A program made the position numbers and the translations under genes. The notes under the pieces were generated by a model, which had not been told where the DNA came from, did not search any database, and saw nothing but the letters and a program-made list of their open reading frames with translations. From assembly GCF_003330725.1 (NCBI RefSeq), contig NZ_CP030840.1, positions 1,488,001-1,552,000 of the forward strand: 64,000 bases of DNA. The letters are read 5' to 3'. Below are positions 37,802 to 46,419 of this stretch, piece after piece (the stretch's first letter is position 1; each line of letters starts with the position of its first letter). Source of the DNA: Acidisarcina polymorpha (GTDB lineage Bacteria > Acidobacteriota > Terriglobia > Terriglobales > Acidobacteriaceae).

Positions 37802-37876
37802 GCGGGAGTAACTCAGTGGTAGAGTCACAGCCTTCCAAGCTGTTGGTCGCGGGTTCGATTCCCGTCTCCCGCTCCA
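37802..37876 (+). tRNA. tRNA-Gly (anticodon TCC)
   Basis: The acceptor arms GCGGGAG and CTCCCGC pair, with discriminator T and an encoded CCA. The anticodon stem CAGCC/AGCTG-like arm holds the loop CTTCCAA with anticodon TCC. The T arm is GCGGGTTCGATTCCCGT. Confidence 0.97.
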
Positions 37877-37936
37877 ATTTCGAGTAAGTGGAATGAAGCG
37901 CGCCAGGTGAAAGTGACTGGCGGAATGTTGAGGAAG

Positions 37937-38251
37937 ATGGGAACGTTTGAGCAAGCGACACTTCCGGTGCTGGACGAAAAGACCTTTGCCGCTGTTCATC
38001 GGTCACTCGAGGATGCTTTTTCCGCTCAACGAGTGGACGATTTTCTCCATCGCGTAAAGCGCTCCGGATTGCGAGCGCGGGACTTTGAGTCGGTTCTGAA
38101 CAAGGGCCTGCTGGGGAAAGAAACAGGCGCCCTTTACGCGGCAATGGGAAATAGCGACCAGGGTCAGATCCGGGAGCGCTACTTGTGGCTGGTCGAGCAG
38201 GTCGCGCCGGAGTTAAGAGCCAAGTATCTTAAGGTTTATGCGTATTACTAG
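37937..38251 (+). CDS. Hypothetical protein between tRNA-Gly and tuf
   Basis: A 104-residue protein from ATG 37937 (MGTFEQATLPVLDEKTFAAV); GAGGAAG sits just upstream, and in-frame starts at 37907 (GTG) and 37925 are alternatives. It is helical and charged, with SLEDAFSAQRVDDFLHRVKR, ARDFESVLNKGLLGKETG and a C-terminal AKYLKVYAYY. No signal peptide or membrane segment. I do not know the family, but its position between tRNA-Gly and tuf, with 40 bases to tuf, makes a role linked to translation conceivable. That is only inference. Confidence 0.65.
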   Translation: MGTFEQATLPVLDEKTFAAVHRSLEDAFSAQRVDDFLHRVKRSGLRARDFESVLNKGLLGKETGALYAAMGNSDQGQIRERYLWLVEQVAPELRAKYLKVYAYY

Positions 38252-38291
38252 GCAGCAGCTTAAGTGTCAGTAGAGGAATAAAGGGGACGAG

Positions 38292-39479
38292 ATGGCGAAG
38301 GAGAAGTTTGACCGTTCGAAGCCGCATGTGAATGTTGGGACGATCGGGCACATTGATCATGGCAAGACGACGTTGACGGCGGCGATCACGAAGGTGTTGT
38401 CGAAGCACAACCCGAACATCAAGTTTCGTTCGTTCGACACGATTGACAATGCTCCGGAAGAGCGGGAGCGCGGTATCACGATTGCCACGGCGCACGTGGA
38501 GTATGAGACGCCCAACCGGCATTATGCGCACGTCGATTGCCCGGGCCACGCTGATTACATCAAGAACATGATCACCGGCGCGGCGCAGATGGATGGCGGG
38601 ATTCTGGTGGTTGCGGCGACCGATGGTCCGATGCCGCAGACCAAGGAGCACGTGCTGTTGGCACGCCAGGTTGGCGTTCCTTCGCTGGTGGTGTTCTTGA
38701 ACAAGTGCGATGCGGTCGATGATCCTGAATTGATTGACCTGGTCGAGATGGAAGTTCGCGAGCTCTTGTCGAAGTACGATTTTCCGGGCGACGATGTGCC
38801 GGTGATTCGCGGTTCGGCTCTGGGCGGCTTGAACGGCGAGCCGGAGTGGGAAGCGAAGATCGATGAGCTGATGGACGCGGTCGACAAGTACGTGCCGCTA
38901 CCCGCGCGGGCGATCGACCAGCCGTTCCTGATGCCGATCGAAGACATCTTCTCGATCTCGGGACGCGGCACGGTGGTGACCGGGCGTATCGAGCGCGGCA
39001 AGGTGAAGGTGGGCGAAGAGGCTGAGATTGTCGGCTTCCGCGACACCCGCAAGACGGTTGTGACCGGCGTTGAGATGTTCAAGAAGCAGCTCGATGAGGG
39101 TCTGGCGGGCGACAATGCCGGACTGCTGTTGCGCGGCATTGCCAAGGAAGATGTCGAGCGCGGCATGGTGCTGGCGAAGCCCGGATCGATCAAGCCGCAC
39201 ACCCAGTTCAAGGGCGAGATTTATGTCTTGTCGAAGGAAGAGGGCGGCCGGCATACTCCGTTCTTTAACGGCTATCGTCCGCAGTTTTACTTCCGCACCA
39301 CCGACGTGACCGGAACGGCGAAGCTGCCGGAAGGCACGGAGATGGTGATGCCGGGGGACAATGTGCAGCTTGAGATTACGCTGCATACGCCGGTGGCGAT
39401 GGAGAAGGGCCTGCGCTTCGCAATTCGCGAAGGCGGCCGCACGGTCGGCGCCGGGACGATCTCGGAAATTATCAAGTAA
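38292..39479 (+). CDS. tuf: Elongation factor Tu
   Basis: A 395-residue GTPase that delivers aminoacyl-tRNA to the ribosome. The G1 motif GHIDHGKT is at residues 19-26, then DCPGHADY (G3), [10 protein letters not shown] (G4, Asn-Lys-Cys-Asp as in most EF-Tu) and the SAL region (RGSALGG). Domains 2 and 3 follow with [13 protein letters not shown] and the C-terminal [12 protein letters not shown]. It is full length and has a strong GAGG/AAAGGGG leader. Codon use is strongly biased, as expected for a highly expressed gene. Confidence 0.99.
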   Translation: MAKEKFDRSKPHVNVGTIGHIDHGKTTLTAAITKVLSKHNPNIKFRSFDTIDNAPEERERGITIATAHVEYETPNRHYAHVDCPGHADYIKNMITGAAQMDGGILVVAATDGPMPQTKEHVLLARQVGVPSLVVFLNKCDAVDDPELIDLVEMEVRELLSKYDFPGDDVPVIRGSALGGLNGEPEWEAKIDELMDAVDKYVPLPARAIDQPFLMPIEDIFSISGRGTVVTGRIERGKVKVGEEAEIVGFRDTRKTVVTGVEMFKKQLDEGLAGDNAGLLLRGIAKEDVERGMVLAKPGSIKPHTQFKGEIYVLSKEEGGRHTPFFNGYRPQFYFRTTDVTGTAKLPEGTEMVMPGDNVQLEITLHTPVAMEKGLRFAIREGGRTVGAGTISEIIK

Positions 39480-39483
39480 CAGC

Positions 39484-39534
39484 GCCACACTGCGTGTGGC
39501 AAGCTAAGAAGCGGTCAGCGCCGGCTTTGCCGGC
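39484..39534 (+). terminator. Two adjacent hairpins after tuf
   Basis: GCCACAC-TGC-GTGTGGC (39484-39500) starts four bases after the tuf stop, and GCCGGC-TTT-GCCGGC follows at 39520-39534. A third small hairpin, GCGAAGC-GA-GCTTCGC, is at 39630-39645. None has a T run, so they may stabilise the tuf message or cause partial stop before rpmG rather than end transcription fully. Confidence 0.4.
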
Positions 39535-39696
39535 AGGCGGGTCGGCAGGATTATGGGTTCAGGATCAATCAATCTTGGCTGCTGACTTGCTGAGTGAACG
39601 AAGTAGGGCGCTGACTCACTGAGAAGATCGCGAAGCGAGCTTCGCTTAAAGGAAGATCGTCGGGACACGAGTTCCGGCATCGGTTAGGATAAGAGA

Positions 39697-39846
39697 ATGC
39701 GAGAAATAGTGACGCTTCAGTGCCCTGTGTGCAAGGAACGTAATTACTCGACAACGAAGAACAAGAAGACCACCACCGGCCGGCTTGAGTTCTCGAAGTT
39801 TTGTAATCGTTGCCGTAAGCACACCGATCACAAAGAAACGAAGTAA
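39697..39846 (+). CDS. rpmG: 50S ribosomal protein L33
   Basis: A 49-residue protein too short for common ORF cut-offs. It starts [20 protein letters not shown] and ends [14 protein letters not shown], matching L33. Both Cys-x2-Cys pairs (CPVC and CNRC) are present, so it is the zinc-binding form. An AAGAGA leader precedes the ATG. Its place between tuf and tRNA-Trp/secE is the classic rpmG position. Confidence 0.96.
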   Translation: MREIVTLQCPVCKERNYSTTKNKKTTTGRLEFSKFCNRCRKHTDHKETK

Positions 39847-39953
39847 AGGCAGGTCATCGAGTCGGCGCACCCTTTGGGTGCAAGCGGACAGAGAATGAGA
39901 GAGTGAGCTTGCCTGGCGCGCGACGTGCCGCTGAGTGGCTGACTTGTTGAAAC

Positions 39954-40029
39954 AGGGGCGTAAGCTCAACGGTTAAACTGTCGGTCTCCAAAACCGAACT
40001 TCTCGGTTCGAATCCGAGCGCCCCTGCCA
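39954..40029 (+). tRNA. tRNA-Trp (anticodon CCA)
   Basis: The acceptor arms AGGGGCG and CGCCCCT pair, with discriminator G and an encoded CCA. The anticodon stem TCGGT/ACCGA encloses the loop CTCCAAA with anticodon CCA. The T arm is CTCGGTTCGAATCCGAG. tRNA-Trp before secE-nusG is a common bacterial order. Confidence 0.97.
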
Positions 40030-40138
40030 GTTGAGGAACCATCCGGCGCAGCTGTAGAGCTGAATCCGGCGACAAAGCAAGTGATCTGGAGAGATGTGGT
40101 TTGCGGAAGCAGACCACCAGGCTCTCGACAAGGAATTT

Positions 40139-40441
40139 ATGGCGAAGGCGTTAGCACCGGCGAACGACGATCTTTCGAGCAAGCCGCAAGGCAAGTTGAC
40201 CAATACGGCATCGCCCGTTCCCGGCCAAGTCGCCGGAAACATCCAGAAGATGCGGGACTTTCTCCAGGATGTCCGCGGAGAGATGCGCAAGGTCGTCACT
40301 CCTTCCCGGGCGGAGGTCCAGTCAACAACGATTGTGGTGCTGGTGACGGTCTTTGCCTTCGCTGGATACTTCTATCTGGTGGACTCAATCCTCGGTCGCG
40401 GCATTCAAGCGGTCTTGCATTGGATGGGTGCCTCGCAGTGA
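40139..40441 (+). CDS. secE: Preprotein translocase subunit SecE
   Basis: A 100-residue protein from ATG 40139, which has AAGGA five bases upstream; the frame continues 45 bases further but without support. The ~45-residue lead is low in conservation. The SecE core follows: QKMRDFLQDVRGEMRKVVTP amphipathic helix, then the single membrane span TTIVVLVTVFAFAGYFYLV. It completes the SecYEG channel. Its TGA overlaps the first possible nusG ATG by one base. Confidence 0.96.
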   Translation: MAKALAPANDDLSSKPQGKLTNTASPVPGQVAGNIQKMRDFLQDVRGEMRKVVTPSRAEVQSTTIVVLVTVFAFAGYFYLVDSILGRGIQAVLHWMGASQ

Positions 40442-40461
40442 TGGCATTGAAAGAGGAATCG

Positions 40462-41064
40462 ATGGCGGAAGAAGTTATAGGCGCAGCAGCCGAAGGCGAG
40501 AGCCCCGAGAAACTCGGACCCCCAGCCAACGAAAATTTTAAGTGGTATATCATCCACGCCTACTCCGGTTTTGAGCGTAAGGTGCGCGAGTCGCTCGAGG
40601 GGCGTATCCAGGCATTCGGGCTGCAGAACCGGATCGGTCGCATCATGATCCCGACTGAACCCGTCTCCGAGATTGTCAATGGCAAGAAGCGCACCATTGA
40701 GCGGGTATTTCTTCCGGGCTACGTGCTGGTCGAGATGGATCTCGATAACGATCTCTGGCATGTCATCAAGAACACGCCGCGCGTGACTGGTTTTCTTGGG
40801 ACCGGCGACAAACCCGTGGCGCTGAGCGAGGAAGAGGTCAGTTCCATTCTCTTTCGCTCGGAGACTTCGAAAGAGAAGCCGCGGCTCAAGATCAAGTTCG
40901 AGAAGAACGAATCGGTACGGATCACCGATGGGCCGTTTGCCAACTTCAACGGCGTGGTGGATGAGGTTAATGAAGACCGCGAAACCGTCAAGGTCATGGT
41001 GACGATCTTCGGTCGTTCGACCCCGGTGGAACTGGAATTCAACAAGGTTGAAAAGGTCGTTTAA
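40462..41064 (+). CDS. nusG: Transcription termination/antitermination factor NusG
   Basis: A 200-residue protein from ATG 40462, chosen because GAGGA lies seven bases upstream; the ATG at 40441 (seven codons longer, overlapping the secE stop) is the alternative. The NGN domain begins FKWYIIHAYSGFERKVRESL and contains RVFLPGYVLVEMDLD and VIKNTPRVTGFLGTGDKPVA. The C-terminal KOW domain has GPFANFNGVVDEVNEDRETV. NusG links RNA polymerase with Rho and the ribosome. Confidence 0.97.
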   Translation: MAEEVIGAAAEGESPEKLGPPANENFKWYIIHAYSGFERKVRESLEGRIQAFGLQNRIGRIMIPTEPVSEIVNGKKRTIERVFLPGYVLVEMDLDNDLWHVIKNTPRVTGFLGTGDKPVALSEEEVSSILFRSETSKEKPRLKIKFEKNESVRITDGPFANFNGVVDEVNEDRETVKVMVTIFGRSTPVELEFNKVEKVV

Positions 41065-41106
41065 GAAGAGCATTGAGCTGCGAAGGCGTGCAGATGAGAA
41101 AGCGTG

Positions 41107-41140
41107 GATCCTTCGACTCGCGACGCTCGCTCGGGATGAC
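41107..41140. repeat. Dispersed intergenic repeat, copy 2
   Basis: GGATCCTTCGACTCGCGACG, then CTCGCTCGGGATGAC. It shares GATCCTTCG at one end and GCTC(A/G)GGATGAC-like bases at the other with the copy at 15563-15588, with a different centre. It sits in the nusG-rplK gap and can fold on itself. Confidence 0.5.
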
Positions 41141-41166
41141 CGACATTCAGTAGAAAGGTATTAGAG

Positions 41167-41601
41167 ATGGCACCGAAGAAGATACAAACACTTGTCAAGC
41201 TGCAGATCGAGGCTGGTAAGGCTACGCCTGCTCCCCCGGTTGGCCCGGCGCTCGGTCAGGCCCAGGTCAACATCATGGAATTCTGCAAGCAGTTCAATGC
41301 TCGCACCCAGACCAAGGAGATGGCGGGTCTCACCATCCCTGTAGTCATCACGGTGTACGTCGATCGCAGCTTTACCTTCATCACCAAGACGCCTCCGGCG
41401 CCGGTGCTGCTGAAGAAGGCCGCGAACCTTGCCAAGGGTTCCGGAGTGCCGAACAAGACGAAAGTCGGAAGCGTCACTGAGGCCCAGATCCGTGAGATTG
41501 CTACGCAGAAGATGCCTGATCTCAATGCCGCCTCGGTGGAAGCAGCGATGAAGAGCATTCGCGGCACGGCGCGTTCGATGGGCATCGACGTTGTTGCCTA
41601 G
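41167..41601 (+). CDS. rplK: 50S ribosomal protein L11
   Basis: A 144-residue protein of normal length. It starts with [20 protein letters not shown] (N-terminal domain with [20 protein letters not shown]) and has the RNA-binding C-terminal domain ([35 protein letters not shown]). L11 binds the GTPase centre of 23S rRNA and is needed for stringent-factor action. The ATG has GAAAGGTATTAG just before it. No rplA follows: a terminator lies 80 bases after its stop. Confidence 0.98.
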   Translation: MAPKKIQTLVKLQIEAGKATPAPPVGPALGQAQVNIMEFCKQFNARTQTKEMAGLTIPVVITVYVDRSFTFITKTPPAPVLLKKAANLAKGSGVPNKTKVGSVTEAQIREIATQKMPDLNAASVEAAMKSIRGTARSMGIDVVA

Positions 41602-41679
41602 AGTAGACGTAGAGTAGCTGCAGGGTCTGCTCCTCGAGTTCTTCTCTGAGCGGCATGCGCGGAAGAGGCAGCTCTCAAA

Positions 41680-41717
41680 TAAAAATGGCCATGCGGACTT
41701 CTGCATGGCCATTTTTT
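41680..41717. terminator. Strong intrinsic, probably bidirectional terminator
   Basis: AAAAATGGCCATG and CATGGCCATTTTT form a perfect 13-base stem; one more C-G pair closes an 8-base loop, followed by a T run on both strands. It ends the secE-nusG-rplK unit and also the leftward gene 41750-42499. Confidence 0.92.
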
Positions 41718-41749
41718 CGTCTGCGACTCAGCTGCTTAGAGAGAGGTAA

Positions 41750-42499
41750 TTACTGACCTTCCGTTGGAACCTGAAAATCAATACCCGCATCGCGATTGGT
41801 CTTTTCGGTCCCTTCCAGGTCAAGCTGCTCGAGCGGTATTTCGCGGCGTTTGGCGCCATCGAACACATAGAGGGTGGTCTGAGTCAAAGCATAATTCTGC
41901 ACTTGCTGGGGCGGTCTGCCGTCCTTGAACAAGAGGGTGACCTCAGGCTGAGCCGGAGGCTCAGAGGATGAGGATGGTTGCGGCTGATATTCCGGTCGCG
42001 GCGGCATCGGCGCATAACCCTGTTGATCGTAGCCTGGGCCTGGTGGCATCTGCTCGTTCCCGGGAGCTTGCATCCCTCCAGGATCCGGAGCCGCTACTGC
42101 TTCTTGATCCCCGCTATAGTCTCCCGAATAGCCATAGCCGTAGAAGCCTGAATTCAGCCAGCCGGGAACCAGATAGACCCCTCGTGAATAATAAGGCCGG
42201 TAGCCGCCGTTCCAATGAGAGCCACGATAGCTGTTGGGCGGCTGTGTAGCTCCGAATGGCGCAGGGCCCGTGGCGCCACCCGTTGAAAATCTTTGCTGCG
42301 AATCACTCAATCCTGGGCGAGGCGTGAATGAGCGTGCTCCGTTCGACAGGCTTTGGGAAGGCGGTGAGAAGGTGCGCCCTGATGAGAATCCCCCGGAGTG
42401 CATTGCGGGGCCGCTGGCGTGTCCGGACATTGCTCCGTGCTGGGCCCAGGCCGTTCCGGCCAACGCCAATCCGAGCGACAACGCCACTACCTGCTTCAT
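41750..42499 (-). CDS. Secreted Gly/Pro/Gln-rich hypothetical protein
   Basis: A 249-residue protein from ATG 42499 (MKQVVALSLGLALAGTAWAQ, a clear signal peptide); the frame extends 66 bases upstream without reason to use it. The middle is low-complexity: Ser/Gly-rich (GHASGPAMHSGGFSSGRTFS), a Tyr/Gly stretch (NSGFYGYGYSGDYSGD) and a Pro/Gln tract. The last ~65 residues are ordered (VTLLFKDGRPPQQVQNYALT, YVFDGAKRREIPLEQLDLEG) and look like a small beta domain. I recall similar C-termini in other acidobacterial secreted proteins but cannot name a family. Confidence 0.72.
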   Translation of the reverse strand: MKQVVALSLGLALAGTAWAQHGAMSGHASGPAMHSGGFSSGRTFSPPSQSLSNGARSFTPRPGLSDSQQRFSTGGATGPAPFGATQPPNSYRGSHWNGGYRPYYSRGVYLVPGWLNSGFYGYGYSGDYSGDQEAVAAPDPGGMQAPGNEQMPPGPGYDQQGYAPMPPRPEYQPQPSSSSEPPAQPEVTLLFKDGRPPQQVQNYALTQTTLYVFDGAKRREIPLEQLDLEGTEKTNRDAGIDFQVPTEGQ

Positions 42500-42590
42500 G
42501 GTAATAAGATGATACTCCCCAGAGCGGCGACTCATCGCTTGCATTCTCCAGTAAGAACTCACCACTTCGGTTCTCTACTAGAATCGAGAG

Positions 42591-43211
42591 ATGAGCCTCG
42601 GGTTACCCGCCAAACCCGCTATAGATACGACTCCGGTATTGCTCGAAGGTGAGCGGGTCCGGCTCGAACCGCTGACTCTGGATCATCTTCCCGAGTTGGC
42701 GGAGGTCGCGTTTGAACCAACGATCTGGCGTTGGATGAGTGTCTGGGTCACGAATGATGAGGAGTTGGAGTTGTTTGTCGCCAAGGCGTTAGCGGATGCG
42801 CGGGCGGGGAGTGCCGTGGTGTGGGTCACTCGTTCGAAATCCGATGGCAAGGTCGCTGGCGCTACCCGCCTCTACGACATATCTCAACAGCACCGGACCA
42901 TGGAGCTAGGCTTCACCTGGCTGCACCCCAACTATCACCGTACCGGCGTGAATGTGGAAGCCAAGTACCTGCAGTTGGGCCATGCGTTTCAGGGCATGAA
43001 CGCGGCACGAGTCGCCTTCAAAACGCATCACGAGAACATGAGGTCCCAGCGGGCGATCGCCGCTTTGGGCGCCAAGCCAGAAGGCACCTTTCGCAATCAT
43101 ATGATCATGCCCGATGGCAGCGTTCGCCATAGTGTGTGGTATAGCATCATCCGCGAAGAATGGCCCGTGGTGAAAGCCAGCCTTGAAGCGCGCCTCGCTC
43201 GTCATAGGTAA
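42591..43211 (+). CDS. GNAT-family N-acetyltransferase (RimJ/RimL type)
   Basis: A 206-residue acetyltransferase. It reads LLEGERVRLEPLTLDHLPEL at the start, then GKVAGATRLYDIS, ELGFTWLHPNYHRTGVNVEA with the acetyl-CoA loop, and the tail NMRSQRAIAALGAKPEGTFR-NHMIMPDGSVRHSVWYS pattern, all typical of the RimJ/RimL group. Substrates in this group range from ribosomal proteins to small amines, so none can be assigned. The start has GAGAG close by. It is convergent with the VWA-like gene, 15 bases away. Confidence 0.9.
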   Translation: MSLGLPAKPAIDTTPVLLEGERVRLEPLTLDHLPELAEVAFEPTIWRWMSVWVTNDEELELFVAKALADARAGSAVVWVTRSKSDGKVAGATRLYDISQQHRTMELGFTWLHPNYHRTGVNVEAKYLQLGHAFQGMNAARVAFKTHHENMRSQRAIAALGAKPEGTFRNHMIMPDGSVRHSVWYSIIREEWPVVKASLEARLARHR

Positions 43212-43226
43212 TGAACTGGGGCTGGG

Positions 43227-44459
43227 CTATTCCACCTGCTGCTTCGCCTTATAGCCATCACGAGCGATGATGTCGTACTTCAGCGGCTTGTGCTTCTCGT
43301 CCTGCATCTTGAGCGGCTGCCCTTCATCATCGACGAGCTCGACCCTGAGCTTCCGATACGTGCCGTCCTGTTTGGCATTGGTCGGCTTGTAGCTCAACTC
43401 GTACTGGCTGCGAATCGTGTCGTTAATAGTGTGAAAGATATCGGGCATTTCTCCGGCGAAACGGGGAAAGAACGCCATGCCTCCAGTCATTCGCGCGAAG
43501 GTAGTCATCTGGTTGTCGGCCTGAAGGTAGTCCATCTCGCGGGGACCGCTCATGTTCGACATGATGCGCGCCGCCTGGCCGGTGCCGACCGCAAAGATGG
43601 TCACATTAGGCGTTGCCTTAATCTTGGCCAACATCTTATCCAGAGTGATTTTGCTAAAGGTATCACGTCCCGAAGCGATCAGAATGATGTACTTGCGGCC
43701 TTCAATCCGGCTGACCCGGTCGAGGGTCTCATAGAGGGCGTCAAAGACGTTGGTCTCACTGAAACCGGGGATGATCAGGGAGTTCAGGGACTGGGCAATG
43801 ACGCGCTTGTCCTGGGTAAAATCGGTGAGAATTTGCGTCCGCATGTCGAAAGTCATGACCGCGACATAATCATCTGGTTTCAGTTGCTGGGCAAAGCTAT
43901 AGGCCGCATTCCTCATGTCGTAGATAAATGCATAGCTTTTCGCGGCGAACTCGCAAAGCAGTACCGCCGTGATGGGGGCCTGGATCCGCTGAAACCCAGT
44001 GAGGGTTTGCGCCACGCCGTCCTCGAAGACACGAAAATTCGGCTCTTTCAAATTGGGCACGAACTGGTGTGTCTTCTCCAGGATGACGCCTACATCCACG
44101 GTGACCACGGGGACGTCCACTCGCAGCGAGAAGTTATTGAGCTCAGGTGGGTTCTTCACCTTCGGCTCGGGCGGTGGAGGCGGTTCGGGCTCCTTCTCCT
44201 TCTTCTTGGGCAAGGCGATGACACCATTGTCCCCTCCGGGACCGCCGGCATCGGGTGTGCTTTGGTCGGGCTGCTGGGCAGGCGGCGTCTGCTGCTGCTG
44301 AGGCGCGGAAGGCTGCGTCGAAGAGCCTTGCTGAGCGTTTCCAGAGGCTGTCCAGCATAAGAAAATCGTCAGCGTTAGAAGCAGCATCCGGCGACCGGCG
44401 CGGCGTTGGGCATTCCAGGAGTAAGAGGCCTTGCCTCGGTACAAATTCATAGCACCCAT
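43227..44459 (-). CDS. Secreted VWFA-related protein with degenerate MIDAS
   Basis: A 410-residue exported protein: a basic lead, hydrophobic stretch at ~25-38 and a cleavage-like AQQ site, then a Pro/Gln-rich linker (~45-110). The domain at ~115-400 follows the acidobacterial VWFA-related pattern: NNFSLRVDVPVVTVDVGVIL, NFRVFEDGVAQTLTGFQRIQ, DDYVAVMTFDMRTQILTDFT, IEGRKYIILIASGRDTFSKI. In the usual place of the DxSxS metal motif it has LLCEFAAKSYAF, with no Asp. So the metal-ion site is probably lost or uses other ligands. It is divergent from the S55 gene across 55 bases. Function unknown. Confidence 0.83.
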   Translation of the reverse strand: MGAMNLYRGKASYSWNAQRRAGRRMLLLTLTIFLCWTASGNAQQGSSTQPSAPQQQQTPPAQQPDQSTPDAGGPGGDNGVIALPKKKEKEPEPPPPPEPKVKNPPELNNFSLRVDVPVVTVDVGVILEKTHQFVPNLKEPNFRVFEDGVAQTLTGFQRIQAPITAVLLCEFAAKSYAFIYDMRNAAYSFAQQLKPDDYVAVMTFDMRTQILTDFTQDKRVIAQSLNSLIIPGFSETNVFDALYETLDRVSRIEGRKYIILIASGRDTFSKITLDKMLAKIKATPNVTIFAVGTGQAARIMSNMSGPREMDYLQADNQMTTFARMTGGMAFFPRFAGEMPDIFHTINDTIRSQYELSYKPTNAKQDGTYRKLRVELVDDEGQPLKMQDEKHKPLKYDIIARDGYKAKQQVE

Positions 44460-44514
44460 TATTGCTTAAGCGCACCCACTTTGCGGCCAGCACACTACCG
44501 GCTACTCTGTAGAC

Positions 44515-46374
44515 GTGCAAACTCGACAGAAAGCAACGTTGTCCGTTGAAATCTTCTTTGCCGTCAGCATCGCTTTCAGCAGTGCCTTCTCGATGTGCGC
44601 CCAAAACACGGCGCCCGCGAATCAGTTGCCTGCCACTCCGCCGCCGTCCCTGGCAGCGGGTGTCTTTCCGCTTGATCAAGTCCATCGCGGATTGCACGGG
44701 ATAGCTTACACGGTTTTTGAGGGAACGAAACCGGAAGCCATGGACGTGGAGATTCTTGGAGTTCTGCGCAATGCGCTCGGACCGGGGCAGGACCTCATCC
44801 TTTCGCGCCTGGGCGGGGCCAAGCCGGAATATACGGGGGTGGTCGCCGGCATGAGCGGCAGCCCGGTTTACATCGACGGCAAGCTGCTAGGAGCGCTCTC
44901 CTACCGGATCGGTCAATTCAGCAAAGAACCGATTGCCGGGATCACGCCTATCCAGCAGATGTTCCAGGTGCGTGACCAACCGGCGGTTCCAGCGACAGCA
45001 GAGACTTTCAGCCGGCAAACAGCGCCGCAGGCGGCAACTCCGACGGCCGATGCAGCCACAATGGAGCCGATCGAGACTCCTCTGGTGTTTAGCGGATTTA
45101 GCCCGGAGGCGATCAAACTCTGGCAGGATCACCTTACCTCCTCAGGGATGACGGCAGTCGCGGGTCTGGGAGGAAGTAGCGGCGAGGCGAGTGGCACTTC
45201 GAACACCAATCAACCGGAGAGCAATCCCCTGGTTCCAGGATCCGCTGTGAGCGCGGTGCTGGTTCGCGGCGATCTCGACATCTCCGCCACTTGCACCGTG
45301 ACTTATGTGGACACTAAGCAGGTTCTCGCCTGCGGACACCCGATTACCCAATTCGGCCCAGTCGCGATGCCGATGACCAAGGCGGAGGTGCTGGCCACGC
45401 TTCCCTCGCCGCTCAATGCCTTCAAAATCATCAACACGACGGACACCATCGGCTCCTTCACCCAGGATCGGCAGTCGGCAATCGGTGGACTTCTCGGAAC
45501 GACCGCGAGGATGGTTCCTGTCAGCGTCGTGGTGAGCGGATTGAACGCGAGCGCAGGGAACGAGGGACATACCCGAAAGCTCCACTTCGAGGTCATCGAC
45601 AACCCGCAGATCACTCCGGTAGCCGTCATGGTCTCCATTTACCAGTCGCTACTGGCCAGCAACAACTATGCTGCTGAGACGAGTTACCGCATGAAAGGCA
45701 CGATCGACGTTGACGGCTTCCCGCCTGTACACCTCGATTCCCTGCTCGCCCCAAGCGATCAGCTTCCGGCGTCGCTGGCCACGGCACTTTCTGTAGGCGA
45801 GCATTTCTCGCAACTTTATGGGAATGCAGCCCGGCTCACCAATGTGCGTTCCGTGAGCATCGATATCGAGGCCATCTCCGGCCGGCAATCGCTCCAGATC
45901 GAGAGCGTTCGCAGTTCAGCGAACCTGGTCCATGCCGGAGATACGATCACCATCGAGGCTACGCTGCGACCCTATCACGGGGAGACCAAGAATCTGCGCG
46001 TCCCGGTAAAATTGCCGGCGACGCTCCCTGCCGGTCCGCTCCGAGTGGTGGTGAGCGATGCTGGAACCCTCGATCGCATCACGCTTGCGGCGCGCCCGGG
46101 TGCTCCCCCCTTGAATATCGCCGACAGCATCGCGCAGATCAATAGCCTTCATCCGAATGACCGGTTATACGTGACCCTGCTCGAGCCCTCACCGCAGGCA
46201 GTGCTCGATGGACGGACTCTCGCCGCCCTCCCTATTTCCATGGCGAATGTCTTTGAGCCGCTTCGCGGGAATCAGGAGATGTCCTTGAGTGGCGAATCCG
46301 CCATTCCCGTGGCATCTGTCGGGGTCGATGGCATGTTGACCGGTCAGCAGGTGATCTCATTACAGATCGAGTAG
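44515..46374 (+). CDS. Secreted S55 (SpoIVB-type) peptidase-domain protein
   Basis: A 619-residue protein starting at GTG 44515, with an N-terminal hydrophobic stretch (FFAVSIAFSSAFSMC) acting as signal sequence. Near residue 110 it has the S55 serine motif GVVAGMSGSPVYIDGKLLGA, preceded by HRGLHGIAYTVFEG. A second family feature, VLACGHPITQFGPVAMPMTK, follows near residue 263. The last ~170 residues look like an Ig-like or chaperone-bound region. In spore formers SpoIVB cuts SpoIVFA; in Acidobacteria, which do not sporulate, the role is unknown. It is divergent from the VWFA-related gene. Confidence 0.85.
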   Translation: MQTRQKATLSVEIFFAVSIAFSSAFSMCAQNTAPANQLPATPPPSLAAGVFPLDQVHRGLHGIAYTVFEGTKPEAMDVEILGVLRNALGPGQDLILSRLGGAKPEYTGVVAGMSGSPVYIDGKLLGALSYRIGQFSKEPIAGITPIQQMFQVRDQPAVPATAETFSRQTAPQAATPTADAATMEPIETPLVFSGFSPEAIKLWQDHLTSSGMTAVAGLGGSSGEASGTSNTNQPESNPLVPGSAVSAVLVRGDLDISATCTVTYVDTKQVLACGHPITQFGPVAMPMTKAEVLATLPSPLNAFKIINTTDTIGSFTQDRQSAIGGLLGTTARMVPVSVVVSGLNASAGNEGHTRKLHFEVIDNPQITPVAVMVSIYQSLLASNNYAAETSYRMKGTIDVDGFPPVHLDSLLAPSDQLPASLATALSVGEHFSQLYGNAARLTNVRSVSIDIEAISGRQSLQIESVRSSANLVHAGDTITIEATLRPYHGETKNLRVPVKLPATLPAGPLRVVVSDAGTLDRITLAARPGAPPLNIADSIAQINSLHPNDRLYVTLLEPSPQAVLDGRTLAALPISMANVFEPLRGNQEMSLSGESAIPVASVGVDGMLTGQQVISLQIE

Positions 46375-46419
46375 CCAAGTGAGTGGGAGTTTTCCGCACG
46401 GGTCAAAGCCTCGGACGTT

